Part shown: piece by piece, positions 1 through 6,689 of the stretch | How the letters are laid out: each line of letters begins with the position of its first letter | How positions within the stretch are numbered: position 1 is the first letter of the stretch | DNA from: Deltaproteobacteria bacterium | GTDB taxonomy: Bacteria; Desulfobacterota; Deferrimicrobia; Deferrimicrobiales; Deferrimicrobiaceae | NCBI GenBank assembly: GCA_021802685.1 | Contig: JAJZRM010000034.1 | Span: forward strand, 1-12,481 | Direction: 5' to 3' | Length of the DNA: 12,481 nucleotides | Program-made: the position numbers and the translations under genes | The notes under the pieces: model-generated | What the model was told of the DNA's origin: nothing | Seen by the model: the letters and a program-made list of their open reading frames with translations, nothing else | Database searches by the model: none

Positions 1-1106
1 GCGAACCATTCGAAGTGGACCGACGGCGACCACCCGGAAAGCGATCCGGTCTTCCCCGCCACGTCCATGTCCTGGAGCAGCGGCGTCTTCGCGGGCGTCC
101 CGAAGGCGCGGCGCGACGTGCCCATCTCCACCGTCTTCACCATCATCTGCAAGACCGCGTTCGCCGTTTCCGGCAGCACCGTGTCGCGCCACTTCGAGGG
201 AACGCACTCGAAGGCGGTCTCCCCGCCGCCGTCCTCGATGCGGTCAACGAGGAGCGGCCGGGGCATCGCGCCGCCGGAGGCGAGGGCGGACATGATCATC
301 GCCATGTGCAGCGGGGAAACGTACACCTCCCCGAACCCCGCCCCGGTGCGGGCGAGCTCGTACTCCTCGCGCGGCACCTCCGCGCGGCTCGGTTCCACGG
401 GGAGGTCGAACGGCACGGGTTGGCCGAACCCGAACTTCGCGAGGTACTCCCCGAGGGCGGGGCCCCCGACGTTGTTGACCGCCACCTTTCCGAAGACGGC
501 GTTCGCGGAGCGCGCGATCGCCTCCTCGAGCGACATTTTCGGCACCCCCCGGCCGTCGCGGACGTGGATGCCGCGGCGGCTGATCCCGTAGATCCCTCCG
601 CGGTAACTGATCTCGTCGTCCGGCGAGATGTTTCCGCGCTCGATGGCGGCGGAGGCGGTGATCACCTTGATCAGGGAAGCGGCCGGGTAGATGGATTTCA
701 GCGCCAGCCACGGATCGGACTCTCCGCCCCGCCGGTAGCCGACAAGCGCGACAACGCGTCCCGTGTCCGGTTCCATGGCGGCGAAGACGCCGTACGGGGG
801 ATCGAACCGGCGGAAGAGTTCGAAGATCTCCGACTGCAGGCCCGTGTTCAGCGTCAGCGCCACCCGGGAGCCGTCGGGAAGCACCCCTTCCGCCTCGCCT
901 TCCCGGACGAGCGAATAGAGGCACTGCGGCGTCACCCCGTGATCGTACGCGACCGTTCCTCCGGTTTCGGGAATCGTCCTTTGCGGGAAAGGAAGCTGGT
1001 GCCGGTTCGCCGCCCCGACGATCCGCGCCACGCCCCACCCGGCGACCAGCAGCAGCGCCCCGGCGAGGATCCACAGGAACCGCCGCGTCCGGAAATCGCC
1101 GGTCAC
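1..1106 (-). CDS. Penicillin-binding transpeptidase, C-terminus cut by the window edge
   Basis: This is a D,D-transpeptidase-type penicillin-binding protein that would cross-link peptidoglycan on the outer face of the inner membrane. Reading begins at a GTG at 1106 and stays open to the left edge, giving 368 visible residues. Residues about 10-33 form a hydrophobic anchor. All three active-site motifs are present: S144-L-I-K147 (nucleophile and general base), S200-A-N202, and K352-T-G354 near the window edge. Only about 110 residues separate the anchor from SxxK, so there is no room for a glycosyltransferase domain or a full class B dimerisation domain. It resembles compact stand-alone transpeptidases or FtsI-like catalytic domains. 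The GTG overlaps the upstream methyltransferase stop (GTGA), so translation is probably coupled. Family assignment is confident; the specific role (elongation, division or a beta-lactamase-like enzyme) is not known. Roughly 20-80 residues are probably missing. Confidence 0.9.
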   Translation of the reverse strand, partial: MTGDFRTRRFLWILAGALLLVAGWGVARIVGAANRHQLPFPQRTIPETGGTVAYDHGVTPQCLYSLVREGEAEGVLPDGSRVALTLNTGLQSEIFELFRRFDPPYGVFAAMEPDTGRVVALVGYRRGGESDPWLALKSIYPAASLIKVITASAAIERGNISPDDEISYRGGIYGISRRGIHVRDGRGVPKMSLEEAIARSANAVFGKVAVNNVGGPALGEYLAKFGFGQPVPFDLPVEPSRAEVPREEYELARTGAGFGEVYVSPLHMAMIMSALASGGAMPRPLLVDRIEDGGGETAFECVPSKWRDTVLPETANAVLQMMVKTVEMGTSRRAFGTPAKTPLLQDMDVAGKTGSLSGWSPSVHFEWF

Positions 1107-1837
1107 GTTTTCCTCGCGAGGCACACGACGGCTTCCGATTCCTCGGAGAACTCGTTCCGGGCGAAGTCACCGTAGAACCGGATGTCCCCGAACCCGGCGT
1201 CCGAGACCATCTCCCAGAACTCCTCCGGGTAGAGGGGGTAGAGGGGGATTTCGTTCCGGGCGATCAGCGGCCCTTCCGCGGTGGAGCAACGGAGGGTGGT
1301 ATGGAACCCGACTTTCCGGCGGCTCTCCCAGACGTAGCGCCGGCGGAATTCCACGGAGCCGTCCTCCGTGCGGATCAGCGGGAGATCCTTCACGGCTTCC
1401 CGATGCAACCGTTCGTAGTTCAGGAGCTGCAGGAGCATCGTTCCGGCGGGTGAAAGAACGGCGGCGGCATCCGAAAGGAATTTCCTGGCCTCGTCCTGGG
1501 GCACGTGCACGATCGAGTTTCCGAGGCACAACAAGAGGTCCGGCGGGATTTCGATCAAGCGGGGAAGGTCGGCAAACGCGCCTTCCTCGATCCGCGCCTG
1601 CGGATACGGAGCCAGTTTCCGCCGCGCGATGGCGACGAGCCACGGGTCGGGGTCGAATCCCAGACACGACAAGCCGTTTCCCGCGAAAGGGAGCAGCTGC
1701 GCCCCCGTGCCGCACCCGCAATCCACGACGGAGCGGACCGATCCGTTCTCCCGGAGATTTTCCAGCATGGAACGCTGCTCCGGGGACACCGGAAACAGGT
1801 CGTCGTACACCAAGCTTATGTCGGAGTAGAACGCCAA
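1103..1837 (-). CDS. Class I SAM-dependent methyltransferase
   Basis: A Rossmann-fold methyltransferase of the Methyltransf_11/25 type; its substrate cannot be told from sequence. Motif I is VVDCGCGTG at residues 37-45, with the ribose-binding acidic residue D62 in LGFDPD. A CLGNSIVHV segment follows at the usual motif IV place, where the reaction centre lies. The N-terminus, FYSDISLVYDDLFP, is typical of the family. Two starts are possible. GTG at 1855 has no visible ribosome binding site. TTG at 1837 is preceded by AGGA at 7 bases and gives the family-like MAFYS beginning, so I prefer it (244 aa). The stop overlaps the start of the transpeptidase gene by four bases, so the two are almost certainly cotranscribed. 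A role in envelope or secondary-metabolite modification is possible but would be a guess. Confidence 0.85.
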   Translation of the reverse strand: MAFYSDISLVYDDLFPVSPEQRSMLENLRENGSVRSVVDCGCGTGAQLLPFAGNGLSCLGFDPDPWLVAIARRKLAPYPQARIEEGAFADLPRLIEIPPDLLLCLGNSIVHVPQDEARKFLSDAAAVLSPAGTMLLQLLNYERLHREAVKDLPLIRTEDGSVEFRRRYVWESRRKVGFHTTLRCSTAEGPLIARNEIPLYPLYPEEFWEMVSDAGFGDIRFYGDFARNEFSEESEAVVCLARKT

Positions 1838-1855
1838 GTCCCCATCCTGTCGCAC

Positions 1856-1884
1856 ATTGTAACAGGACAGCTTCGCGCTGTTGA
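1856..1884 (-). promoter_or_regulatory. Candidate promoter for the methyltransferase-PBP operon
   Basis: On the minus strand TCAACA (1884-1879) and TACAAT (1861-1856) are separated by 17 bases. They match the sigma-70 -35 consensus at 4 of 6 positions and the -10 consensus at 5 of 6. Transcription would begin near 1849, inside the codons that follow the upstream GTG. This agrees with translation starting at TTG 1837 from a very short leader. It is the only promoter-like sequence between the preceding terminator and the gene. Confidence 0.45.
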
Positions 1885-1905
1885 AGAAAAACCGCCGGCG
1901 GGCAT

Positions 1906-1925
1906 AAAAAAAACGGCGTCCGCCG
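1906..1925 (-). terminator. Rho-independent terminator after the CARDB operon
   Basis: On the minus strand a short GC hairpin (CGGC-GGAC-GCCG, 1925-1914) is followed by eight consecutive T residues (1913-1906). It lies 45 bases past the stop of the small exported-protein gene and ahead of the methyltransferase promoter, so it separates the two minus-strand units. A second GC palindrome followed by five T residues lies at about 1886-1900 and may act as backup. Confidence 0.7.
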
Positions 1926-1970
1926 ACTCCTTGGTGCTTCGGTTCAAAAATGCCGCGGAAATCGCCTCCG

Positions 1971-2252
1971 TCAGATCGGCGTCCCGCGGTTGTCCTCAGG
2001 GATCGGCGCGCCGTCCGGGCCGATCGGGGGGTGGCCCGGCGGAAGCCGGAGGCGGCGATCCCCGGGAACCGAGCCGCAACTTCCTACCGCGGCCTCGATC
2101 TCGCCGCCGCGCTGCGTGACGCACACCGGGACCCCGTGGATGAAAATCTGGCTCGAGGAAAATCCCGTGTGCCTTGCGTACCCCGCCCCCCACAGGAACA
2201 GGGCGGCGATCCCCATCGCCACAACCAACGCCACGCCAAGGATGGTTTTCAT
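1971..2252 (-). CDS. Small exported or membrane-anchored hypothetical protein
   Basis: A 93-residue protein that I do not recognise. Residues 2-24 are a hydrophobic segment (ILGVALVVAMGIAALFLWGAG) that could be a signal anchor or an uncleaved signal peptide, so the rest should be periplasmic. The soluble part holds two cysteines (C44 and C59) that could form a disulfide, then a proline- and glycine-rich tail from about residue 70. The ATG at 2252 is chosen because GGAGGGG sits just upstream; a TTG at 2288 that overlaps the previous stop would add 12 non-signal-like residues. The gene follows the CARDB-like gene after 32 bases, so the two form an operon ending at the terminator at 1906-1925. 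Function unknown. Confidence 0.7.
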   Translation of the reverse strand: MKTILGVALVVAMGIAALFLWGAGYARHTGFSSSQIFIHGVPVCVTQRGGEIEAAVGSCGSVPGDRRLRLPPGHPPIGPDGAPIPEDNRGTPI

Positions 2253-2284
2253 CGGCCCCTCCGAAAAAAAAGCAGCCGGGGAAA

Positions 2285-2851
2285 TCAACCGCCCGCGATC
2301 GGCGTGTACCTCGGATCCTTCTCCGTGAAACTGCCTCCCGGCTTCTCCCCGCCGGGGAACCCGTCTCCGGGAGCGACAAGGATCACCGGCTGCGACACAT
2401 CGAGGTCATTGTCGAAGGGGGAACTGTCCTCGGGCACGAACGCGGTCCCCCGGATCTTGTACTCCCCCGGGCCGGAGCCCCGGGTGTCCCACTCGAAAAC
2501 CAGGTGGTGCGTCCTGTCGCCGGGGGAGAGCCCCCAGGTGAACAGCTGCGCTCCCACCTCCTTCCCGTTGGCCCGGACTTCCGCCGGTGTCGTCGCCACG
2601 CCTTCCCACCGGTTCTCGATCCACATGTCGATGCGGACCACGTCCCCGACGTGCGCGCGTACCGGCCGGACGGTCACCTGCCGGACCGTGAGGTCGACCG
2701 TCGTGCCTCCGTCGTTCCCTCCCCCGTCCATGTCCGCCAGGCGGATCATCGGGGAACCGGCTCCCGCGCCGGCCGCCGCGGGAAACGGCAGCGGCGCCGC
2801 CGCCAGGATCGCCCCCGCGACAACGAGAATCATCCCTCTTCCGATTCGCAT
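2285..2851 (-). CDS. Secreted CARDB/Ig-like domain protein
   Basis: A 188-residue secreted protein. Residues 1-27 look like a classical signal peptide (basic start, hydrophobic core, AAAGAG cleavage region). Residues about 52-158 resemble a CARDB-type beta-sandwich: DLTVRQVTVRP opens it, VGDVVRIDMWIENRW follows in the place of the conserved strand, then come an LSPGDR turn, a HLVFEWDT strand, a GEYKIRGTAF strand and a final segment with DNDLDVSQPV. CARDB domains are extracellular adhesion or ligand-binding modules without catalytic activity. The tail (about 160-188) is glycine- and proline-rich. The start is well supported by AGGAGG seven bases before ATG 2851. A small exported protein follows in the same operon. 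The promoter region is shared with the divergent zinc operon and its repressor boxes. What it binds is not known. Confidence 0.75.
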   Translation of the reverse strand: MRIGRGMILVVAGAILAAAPLPFPAAAGAGAGSPMIRLADMDGGGNDGGTTVDLTVRQVTVRPVRAHVGDVVRIDMWIENRWEGVATTPAEVRANGKEVGAQLFTWGLSPGDRTHHLVFEWDTRGSGPGEYKIRGTAFVPEDSSPFDNDLDVSQPVILVAPGDGFPGGEKPGGSFTEKDPRYTPIAGG

Positions 2852-2926
2852 ATCCGTTCCTCCTGCCGTGTGTCCTTGTTTAGATGTCGCGGGTCCGGGG
2901 AAGGTTCTCCTTCGACGCTCGACCTC

Positions 2927-2961
2927 TTGCAAATAATTTGCGTTTGCAATATATTCGCAAA
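2927..2961 (+). promoter_or_regulatory. Tandem Zur/Fur-type operator overlaid on the zur promoter
   Basis: Two similar boxes lie exactly 17 bases apart. Box 1 (2927-2941) contains the interrupted palindrome GCAAAT-A-ATTTGC at 2929-2941. Box 2 (2943-2961) has arms TTTGC and GCAAA around nine A/T-rich bases. Their common core is TTGCAAnnnATTyGC. The same bases hold a good sigma-70 promoter: TTGCAA at 2927-2932, a 17-base spacer, and TATATT at 2950-2955. One box therefore covers the -35 and the other the -10. Transcription would start near 2962, leaving a leader of about 12 bases that carries the AAGGAGG ribosome binding site. This is the layout expected for autorepression by the Fur-family protein encoded directly downstream. 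The boxes also lie upstream of the divergent CARDB gene. Confidence 0.7.
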
Positions 2962-2973
2962 AGGAGGCCGGGG

Positions 2974-3405
2974 ATGGGAAAACATTCCGATACGCTGCGG
3001 CAGATGGGACGGACGGCGACCCGCGGGCGCGAGGAGATCCTCCGGATCCTGGAGGAGAATCCCCTGCCTTTATCGCCGCGGGACATCCGCGAACGGTTTC
3101 CGGAACCGAAGCCCGATTCGGCCACCGTCTACCGGAACCTCGCCCTCCTGTCCTCCCTCGGTCTCGTGCGGAGCGTGGCGCTGCACGAGCGATGCCGCAG
3201 GTACGAGACGACGAACGGGGGGACCCACCGCCACCGGGTGGTCTGCCGCGCATGCGGGAAGATCGAGTCGTTCTCCGCGATGCTGTGCGACCTCTCCGGG
3301 ATCGAGGCGGACATCCGCCGGCGGTTCGGCTTCAAGGTGACGGACCACTCGCTCGAGTTCTTCGGGGACTGCCCGGACTGCCGCAGGAAGGGAGGAGGAA
3401 AATGA
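2974..3405 (+). CDS. zur: Fur-family zinc uptake regulator (Zur)
   Basis: A 143-residue Fur-superfamily repressor. The winged-helix part (about 15-75) includes the recognition segment SATVYRNLALL (49-59). The C-terminal dimerisation part has the structural zinc site as two CxxC pairs, C91/C94 and C133/C136. Candidate sensory ligands are H71, C74, H85, H87 and H125. An extra cysteine just before the HxH pair is more typical of zinc sensors (Zur) than of iron or peroxide sensors. The strongest evidence for Zur is context: it is the first gene of an operon with znuA, znuC and znuB, behind a tandem operator. ATG 2974 is chosen because AAGGAGG precedes it; reading farther upstream would translate the operator. 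Its stop overlaps the znuA start (ATGA). Confidence 0.9.
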   Translation: MGKHSDTLRQMGRTATRGREEILRILEENPLPLSPRDIRERFPEPKPDSATVYRNLALLSSLGLVRSVALHERCRRYETTNGGTHRHRVVCRACGKIESFSAMLCDLSGIEADIRRRFGFKVTDHSLEFFGDCPDCRRKGGGK

Positions 3406-4310
3406 GCGCCCGCCGTCTCGCCTCGTTCGCCTTCGCCGTCCTCCTGATCCTGTCCGCGCCCGCCGCTTCCTCCGCCGCCCCGCTGCGGGTTCTCGCCTCG
3501 TTCCTGCCCATGTACCTGTTCACCGTGAACGTCGTCGGGGACGCCCCCGGCGTGGCGGTGGACCTGATGCTGCCGGCGTCCCTCGGCTGCCCTCACGACT
3601 ATTCGCTGACCCCTTCGGACATGCGGAAGATCGCCGCGGCGGACCTGTTCATCGCGAACGGCCTCGGCATGGAGGAGTTCCTGGGCGCCCCGGTCCGGAA
3701 GGCGAATCCGCGGATCCGCGTGGTGGAAACGGCATCCTCCGCACCCCTTTTGCGGGAAACCCACGACGCGTCCGGCGGACACCACGACTATGCGGAGATC
3801 AACCCGCATGCCTGGGTCAGCCCCGGGAACGCCATCCTCCAGGTGCGCTCGATCGAGAGAGCCCTGTCCGTCGCGTCCCCCGGCAACGCATCGCGGTTCC
3901 GCGCGAACGCGGACGCGTACGTGCGCCGGCTCGAAGCCCTCGACCGGGAGTTCGCCGACGCCTCCAGGACCTTCCGCAAGAGGAACATCGTGACCTTCCA
4001 CAACGTGTTCGACCATCTGGCGCGGGATTACGGACTGACGATCGTCGGCAAGATCGAAAACGCCCCGGGGCAGGAACCGTCCGCGGGCGAGATCCGGGAA
4101 CTCGTCCGGACGATCCGCGGGAAGGACGTGCCGGTCCTCTTCGCCGAACCGCAATACCCGCAGCGGATCGCCGACGTGATCGCCCGCGAGGCGGGGGTCC
4201 CCGTCCGGATGCTGGATCCCGTCTCCACCGGTTCGACGCATCCCGCCGCGTACGAGGAAGTGATGCGGAGAAACCTGCAGACGCTGAAGGAGGCGCTCTC
4301 CGGGCCATGA
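3402..4310 (+). CDS. znuA: Zinc ABC transporter substrate-binding protein ZnuA
   Basis: A periplasmic cluster A-I/ZnuA-type metal-binding protein of 302 residues, close to the usual size. Residues 1-25 are a signal peptide (LASFAFAVLLILSAPAASSAA). There is no lipobox cysteine, so it should be soluble in the periplasm. Likely metal ligands are H65 (GCPHDYSLTPSD), H136 (NPHAW), H200 (VTFHNVF) and D272 (LDPVS). A histidine at the third position, rather than the glutamate of manganese-binding relatives such as PsaA, supports zinc. The loop before NPHAW has a short histidine cluster (H121, H127, H128), a reduced version of the long His-rich loop of enterobacterial ZnuA. The ATG overlaps the zur stop and follows GGAGGA. 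Its own stop overlaps the znuC start, so the whole operon is coupled. Confidence 0.95.
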   Translation: MSARRLASFAFAVLLILSAPAASSAAPLRVLASFLPMYLFTVNVVGDAPGVAVDLMLPASLGCPHDYSLTPSDMRKIAAADLFIANGLGMEEFLGAPVRKANPRIRVVETASSAPLLRETHDASGGHHDYAEINPHAWVSPGNAILQVRSIERALSVASPGNASRFRANADAYVRRLEALDREFADASRTFRKRNIVTFHNVFDHLARDYGLTIVGKIENAPGQEPSAGEIRELVRTIRGKDVPVLFAEPQYPQRIADVIAREAGVPVRMLDPVSTGSTHPAAYEEVMRRNLQTLKEALSGP

Positions 4311-5101
4311 ACGGGTGCGGCCGGCTTCATACCTTGGCGATCCGGAACCTGACGGTCCGAAAAGGGGGAACGGAGATCCTCTCCGGGATCGACGCCGACA
4401 TCCGGTGCGGCGAAGTGACCGCGCTCATCGGTCCGAACGGCGCGGGGAAAACCACCCTGCTCCAGGCGATCCTGGGGCAGGAGCGGTACACCGGAGAGAT
4501 CCGTTTCTGCCGCTCCCCGGAGCACGGGGAGGGGGCGCCCCGCATCGGGTACGTGCCGCAACAAATCGCCTTCGACCGGGAAACGCCTCTCACGGTGCTC
4601 GACTTCTTCGCCCTCTCCGCGCAGCGGCGCCCCGTGTTCTTCGGCCCCTCGCGGGCCGTCCGGCGGTCGGCGCGCGAGAGCATGGAGCGGGCGGGGATGG
4701 CTCACCTCCTCGACCACCCGCTGGGAAAGCTCTCCGGCGGGGAGATGCAGCGGGTGCTCTTCGCGCTGGCGTTGCACGACGGTCCCGACATCCTCCTGCT
4801 GGACGAACCGGTCTCCGGCGTGGACCTCGCCGGCGAGGAGCAGTTCTGCGACTTTCTGTCCCGGGTTCACGGCGGATCGCGCTTCAGCCTGCTCCTGGTC
4901 AGCCACGACTTGTCCGTGGTCACGCGCCACGCCGACCAGGTGATCTGCCTCAACCGGCGGATCGTGTGCCAGGGAGCGACCACCGAGGTGCTCACCGCCG
5001 ACAACCTCGCGGCCATGTACGGCGGCGATGCCCACCTGTTCCGCCACCGCCGCGCCGACGGGCACGGCCACCTGCACGACCGCCGCGAAGGGAACGGGTG
5101 A
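4307..5101 (+). CDS. znuC: Zinc ABC transporter ATP-binding protein ZnuC
   Basis: The cytoplasmic ATPase of the zinc importer, 264 residues. Motifs run in standard order: Walker A GPNGAGKT (42-49), Q-loop region VPQQ (83-86), ABC signature LSGGEMQ (142-148), Walker B ILLLDE (162-167), D-loop SGVD (170-173) and the switch histidine H200. The last 25 residues are histidine-rich (H243, H247, H253, H255, H257), which could buffer or sense zinc on the cytoplasmic side. That role is inference. ATG 4307 overlaps the znuA stop by four bases. The permease gene starts four bases after the stop. Pairing with a ZnuA-type binding protein and an ABC-3 permease supports zinc over manganese, though manganese transport cannot be fully excluded by sequence. 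Confidence 0.95.
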   Translation: MNGCGRLHTLAIRNLTVRKGGTEILSGIDADIRCGEVTALIGPNGAGKTTLLQAILGQERYTGEIRFCRSPEHGEGAPRIGYVPQQIAFDRETPLTVLDFFALSAQRRPVFFGPSRAVRRSARESMERAGMAHLLDHPLGKLSGGEMQRVLFALALHDGPDILLLDEPVSGVDLAGEEQFCDFLSRVHGGSRFSLLLVSHDLSVVTRHADQVICLNRRIVCQGATTEVLTADNLAAMYGGDAHLFRHRRADGHGHLHDRREGNG

Positions 5102-5105
5102 CGCC

Positions 5106-5963
5106 GTGGAGTGGCTCCTTCCCGCCGTCTTCTCCGTCATGGACCGGCTGCTCCCCTTCTCCTTCGCGGAAGCGGGATTCATGAAGCGGGCGCTGCTGGC
5201 CATGTTGCTGGTCGCGCCGGCCGCGGCGGCGGTGGGCGTGCCGCTGGTCCAGTTCCGGATGGCATTCTTCTCGGACGCCATAGGGCACTCCGCGTTCACC
5301 GGCGTGGCGCTCGGGGTCCTCCTGGGGGTCTCTCCGACGTGGACCATGGCCGCCTTCGGCGCCCTGGTCGCCGTGGCCATCATCCTGGTCAAGGGACGGA
5401 CCGATCTTTCCTCGGACACGGTGATCGGCGTCTTCTTCTCCACCGCCATCGCCCTGGGGATCGCCATCATCAGCCGCCAGAAGGGGCTCACGAGGAACCT
5501 GCAGTCGTACCTGTACGGGGACCCGCTCGCCGTCTCCGACGCGGAACTCGCCTGGATGGCGGCGTTGCTGCTGCTCGTGGCCGTCTACCTGTTTTTCTCG
5601 TACAACCGGATCCTGCTTCTCGGAGTGCACGAGGGGTTCGCCCGAACGAAGGGAGTGCCGGTGCGCGCGGTGGAGATCTCCTTCTCCCTGGTGGTGGCGC
5701 TGGTGGTCACGACGGCGATCCGCACGGTGGGGATCCTCCTGGTTACCGCCATGCTCGTCATACCCGCGGCCGCGGCGCGCAACGTCGCCCGCGGAGCGAA
5801 GGCCGCGTTCCACCTCTCCGTGGGGATCGCGCTCTTCTCGGGATTTTCCGGCCTGGTCGCCTCCTATTACCTCGACACGGCCACCGGGGCCACCGTGGTC
5901 CTCGCGGCCGCCGCCTGTTTCGCGCTGACCACCGCGGCGCGGGCGGTTCTCGCGGGCCGGTGA
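5106..5963 (+). CDS. znuB: Zinc ABC transporter permease ZnuB (ABC-3 family)
   Basis: An inner-membrane permease of the ABC-3 family, 285 residues, with about eight hydrophobic helices. Family landmarks are SDAIGHSAFTGVALG (the conserved SDA..H..GVALG loop), YLYGDPLAVS, and GILLVTAMLVIPAAAAR in the segment that contacts the ATPase. GTG 5106 is chosen because it lies just after the znuC stop and gives the usual short N-terminus. An ATG at 5139 would remove 11 residues and has no ribosome binding site. No strong Shine-Dalgarno is visible, so expression probably depends on coupling to znuC. It is the last gene of the operon; a weak terminator follows immediately. Confidence 0.93.
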   Translation: MEWLLPAVFSVMDRLLPFSFAEAGFMKRALLAMLLVAPAAAAVGVPLVQFRMAFFSDAIGHSAFTGVALGVLLGVSPTWTMAAFGALVAVAIILVKGRTDLSSDTVIGVFFSTAIALGIAIISRQKGLTRNLQSYLYGDPLAVSDAELAWMAALLLLVAVYLFFSYNRILLLGVHEGFARTKGVPVRAVEISFSLVVALVVTTAIRTVGILLVTAMLVIPAAAARNVARGAKAAFHLSVGIALFSGFSGLVASYYLDTATGATVVLAAAACFALTTAARAVLAGR

Positions 5964-5979
5964 TGCCCCCGGATTTTTT
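5957..5979 (+). terminator. Weak candidate terminator of the zinc operon
   Basis: CCGG at 5957-5960 can pair with CCGG at 5969-5972, followed by A and six T residues (5974-5979). The stem is only four base pairs and overlaps the znuB stop codon, so it may be inefficient. It is the only hairpin plus T-run between znuB and the rubrerythrin promoter. Confidence 0.35.
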
Positions 5980-5982
5980 CCA

Positions 5983-6012
5983 TTGCGCCTCGCCGGGAAG
6001 GATTCCTATAAT
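5983..6012 (+). promoter_or_regulatory. Sigma-70 promoter of the rubrerythrin gene
   Basis: TTGCGC (5983-5988) and a perfect TATAAT (6007-6012) are separated by 18 bases. The inferred transcription start is near 6019, about 35 bases before the rubrerythrin ATG. No PerR- or Fur-like palindrome is evident around it, and the zinc-operon boxes are not repeated here. Confidence 0.65.
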
Positions 6013-6053
6013 TTTCTTTACCTTTCCATCCCACACACAGCATCGGAGGCGCC

Positions 6054-6623
6054 ATGAAACTGAAAGGTTCGCGCACGGAGAAAAACCTGATGGCGGCGTT
6101 CGCGGGCGAATCGCAGGCGCGCAACCGCTACACGTTCTCTGCGGGGATCGCGTCCAAAGAGGGGCACGAGGGGATCGCGGCCGTCTTCCTCGAAACGGCG
6201 GACCATGAAAGGATGCACGCGAAACGGTTTTTCCAGCAGATGAAGGGTTTCGACGTCTAGATCAACGCGACGTACCCGGGCAGGATCGGGGACACCATGG
6301 TCAACCTGGAGGCGGCGGCGGCCGGCGAGCACGAAGAGTGGTCGAACCTGTACCCGGAGGGAGCGAAAGTCGCGGACGAAGAGGGCTTCGGAGCGGCCGC
6401 GGCGCTCTTCCGGAACGTCGCCCTGGCGGAGGTGAACCACGAGAAGCGGTACCTGCGGCTCCTCGATCATGTCAAGAACGGCACCCTGTACAAGCGCGAG
6501 AAGCCGATCCGCTGGAAGTGCGTCAAGTGCGGCAGGGTCCACGAGGGGACCGAGGCGCCCGAGGTGTGCCCCACGTGCGCGCACCCGCGGGGATGGTTCG
6601 TCCCGATCGAGGCCAACTTCTGA
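6054..6623 (+). pseudogene. Rubrerythrin interrupted by an in-frame TAG codon
   Basis: Rubrerythrin is a cytoplasmic diiron peroxidase that reduces hydrogen peroxide in anaerobes. ATG 6054 follows GGAGG. The reading frame runs 189 codons, the normal family length, but codon 69 (6258-6260) is TAG. Both flanks are well conserved in the same frame. The N-terminal part (1-68) has helix A with E19 and helix B with E52-xx-H55. The second part begins INATYPGRIGDT, then has helix C with E92 and E95, helix D with E126-xx-H129, and a C-terminal rubredoxin-like site C156/C159 and C172/C175. Family members usually read VEITATYP where this gene reads V-stop-INATYP, so TAG replaces a glutamate codon, one base from GAG. 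No other residue looks damaged. It may be a very recent nonsense mutation, an assembly error or a read-through codon. Without read-through the products would be a 68-residue half and possibly a 108-residue half starting at ATG 6297. Confidence 0.9.
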
Positions 6624-6634
6624 TTCGAAACGGT

Positions 6635-6659
6635 CGGCGGCCCCCGGTCGAGGCCGCCG
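6635..6659. terminator. Possible shared hairpin terminator between convergent genes
   Basis: An eight-base-pair GC stem (6635-6642 with 6652-6659) and a nine-base loop lie 11 bases after the rubrerythrin stop and 31 bases beyond the end of the convergent YtxH gene. No strong T-run follows on either strand, so this is a stable hairpin at a terminator position rather than a textbook intrinsic terminator. Confidence 0.45.
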
Positions 6660-6689
6660 CCCCGTTCATCCGGCCTTGCGCGGAAAGCG

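Noticed and set aside
244..1170. A 308-residue minus-strand reading frame over the PBP region
   Set aside because: Its translation is dominated by arginine, glycine and proline and lacks any motif. The adjacent frame encodes a transpeptidase with all three active-site motifs, so this is a shadow frame of high-GC DNA.
15..1175. A 386-residue plus-strand reading frame
   Set aside because: It lies antisense to the PBP and part of the methyltransferase, is arginine/histidine rich, and has no recognisable domain.
2884..2973. A longer Zur starting at ATG 2884
   Set aside because: It would translate through the operator and promoter, and the 30 added residues have no Fur-family similarity. ATG 2974 has a strong ribosome binding site.
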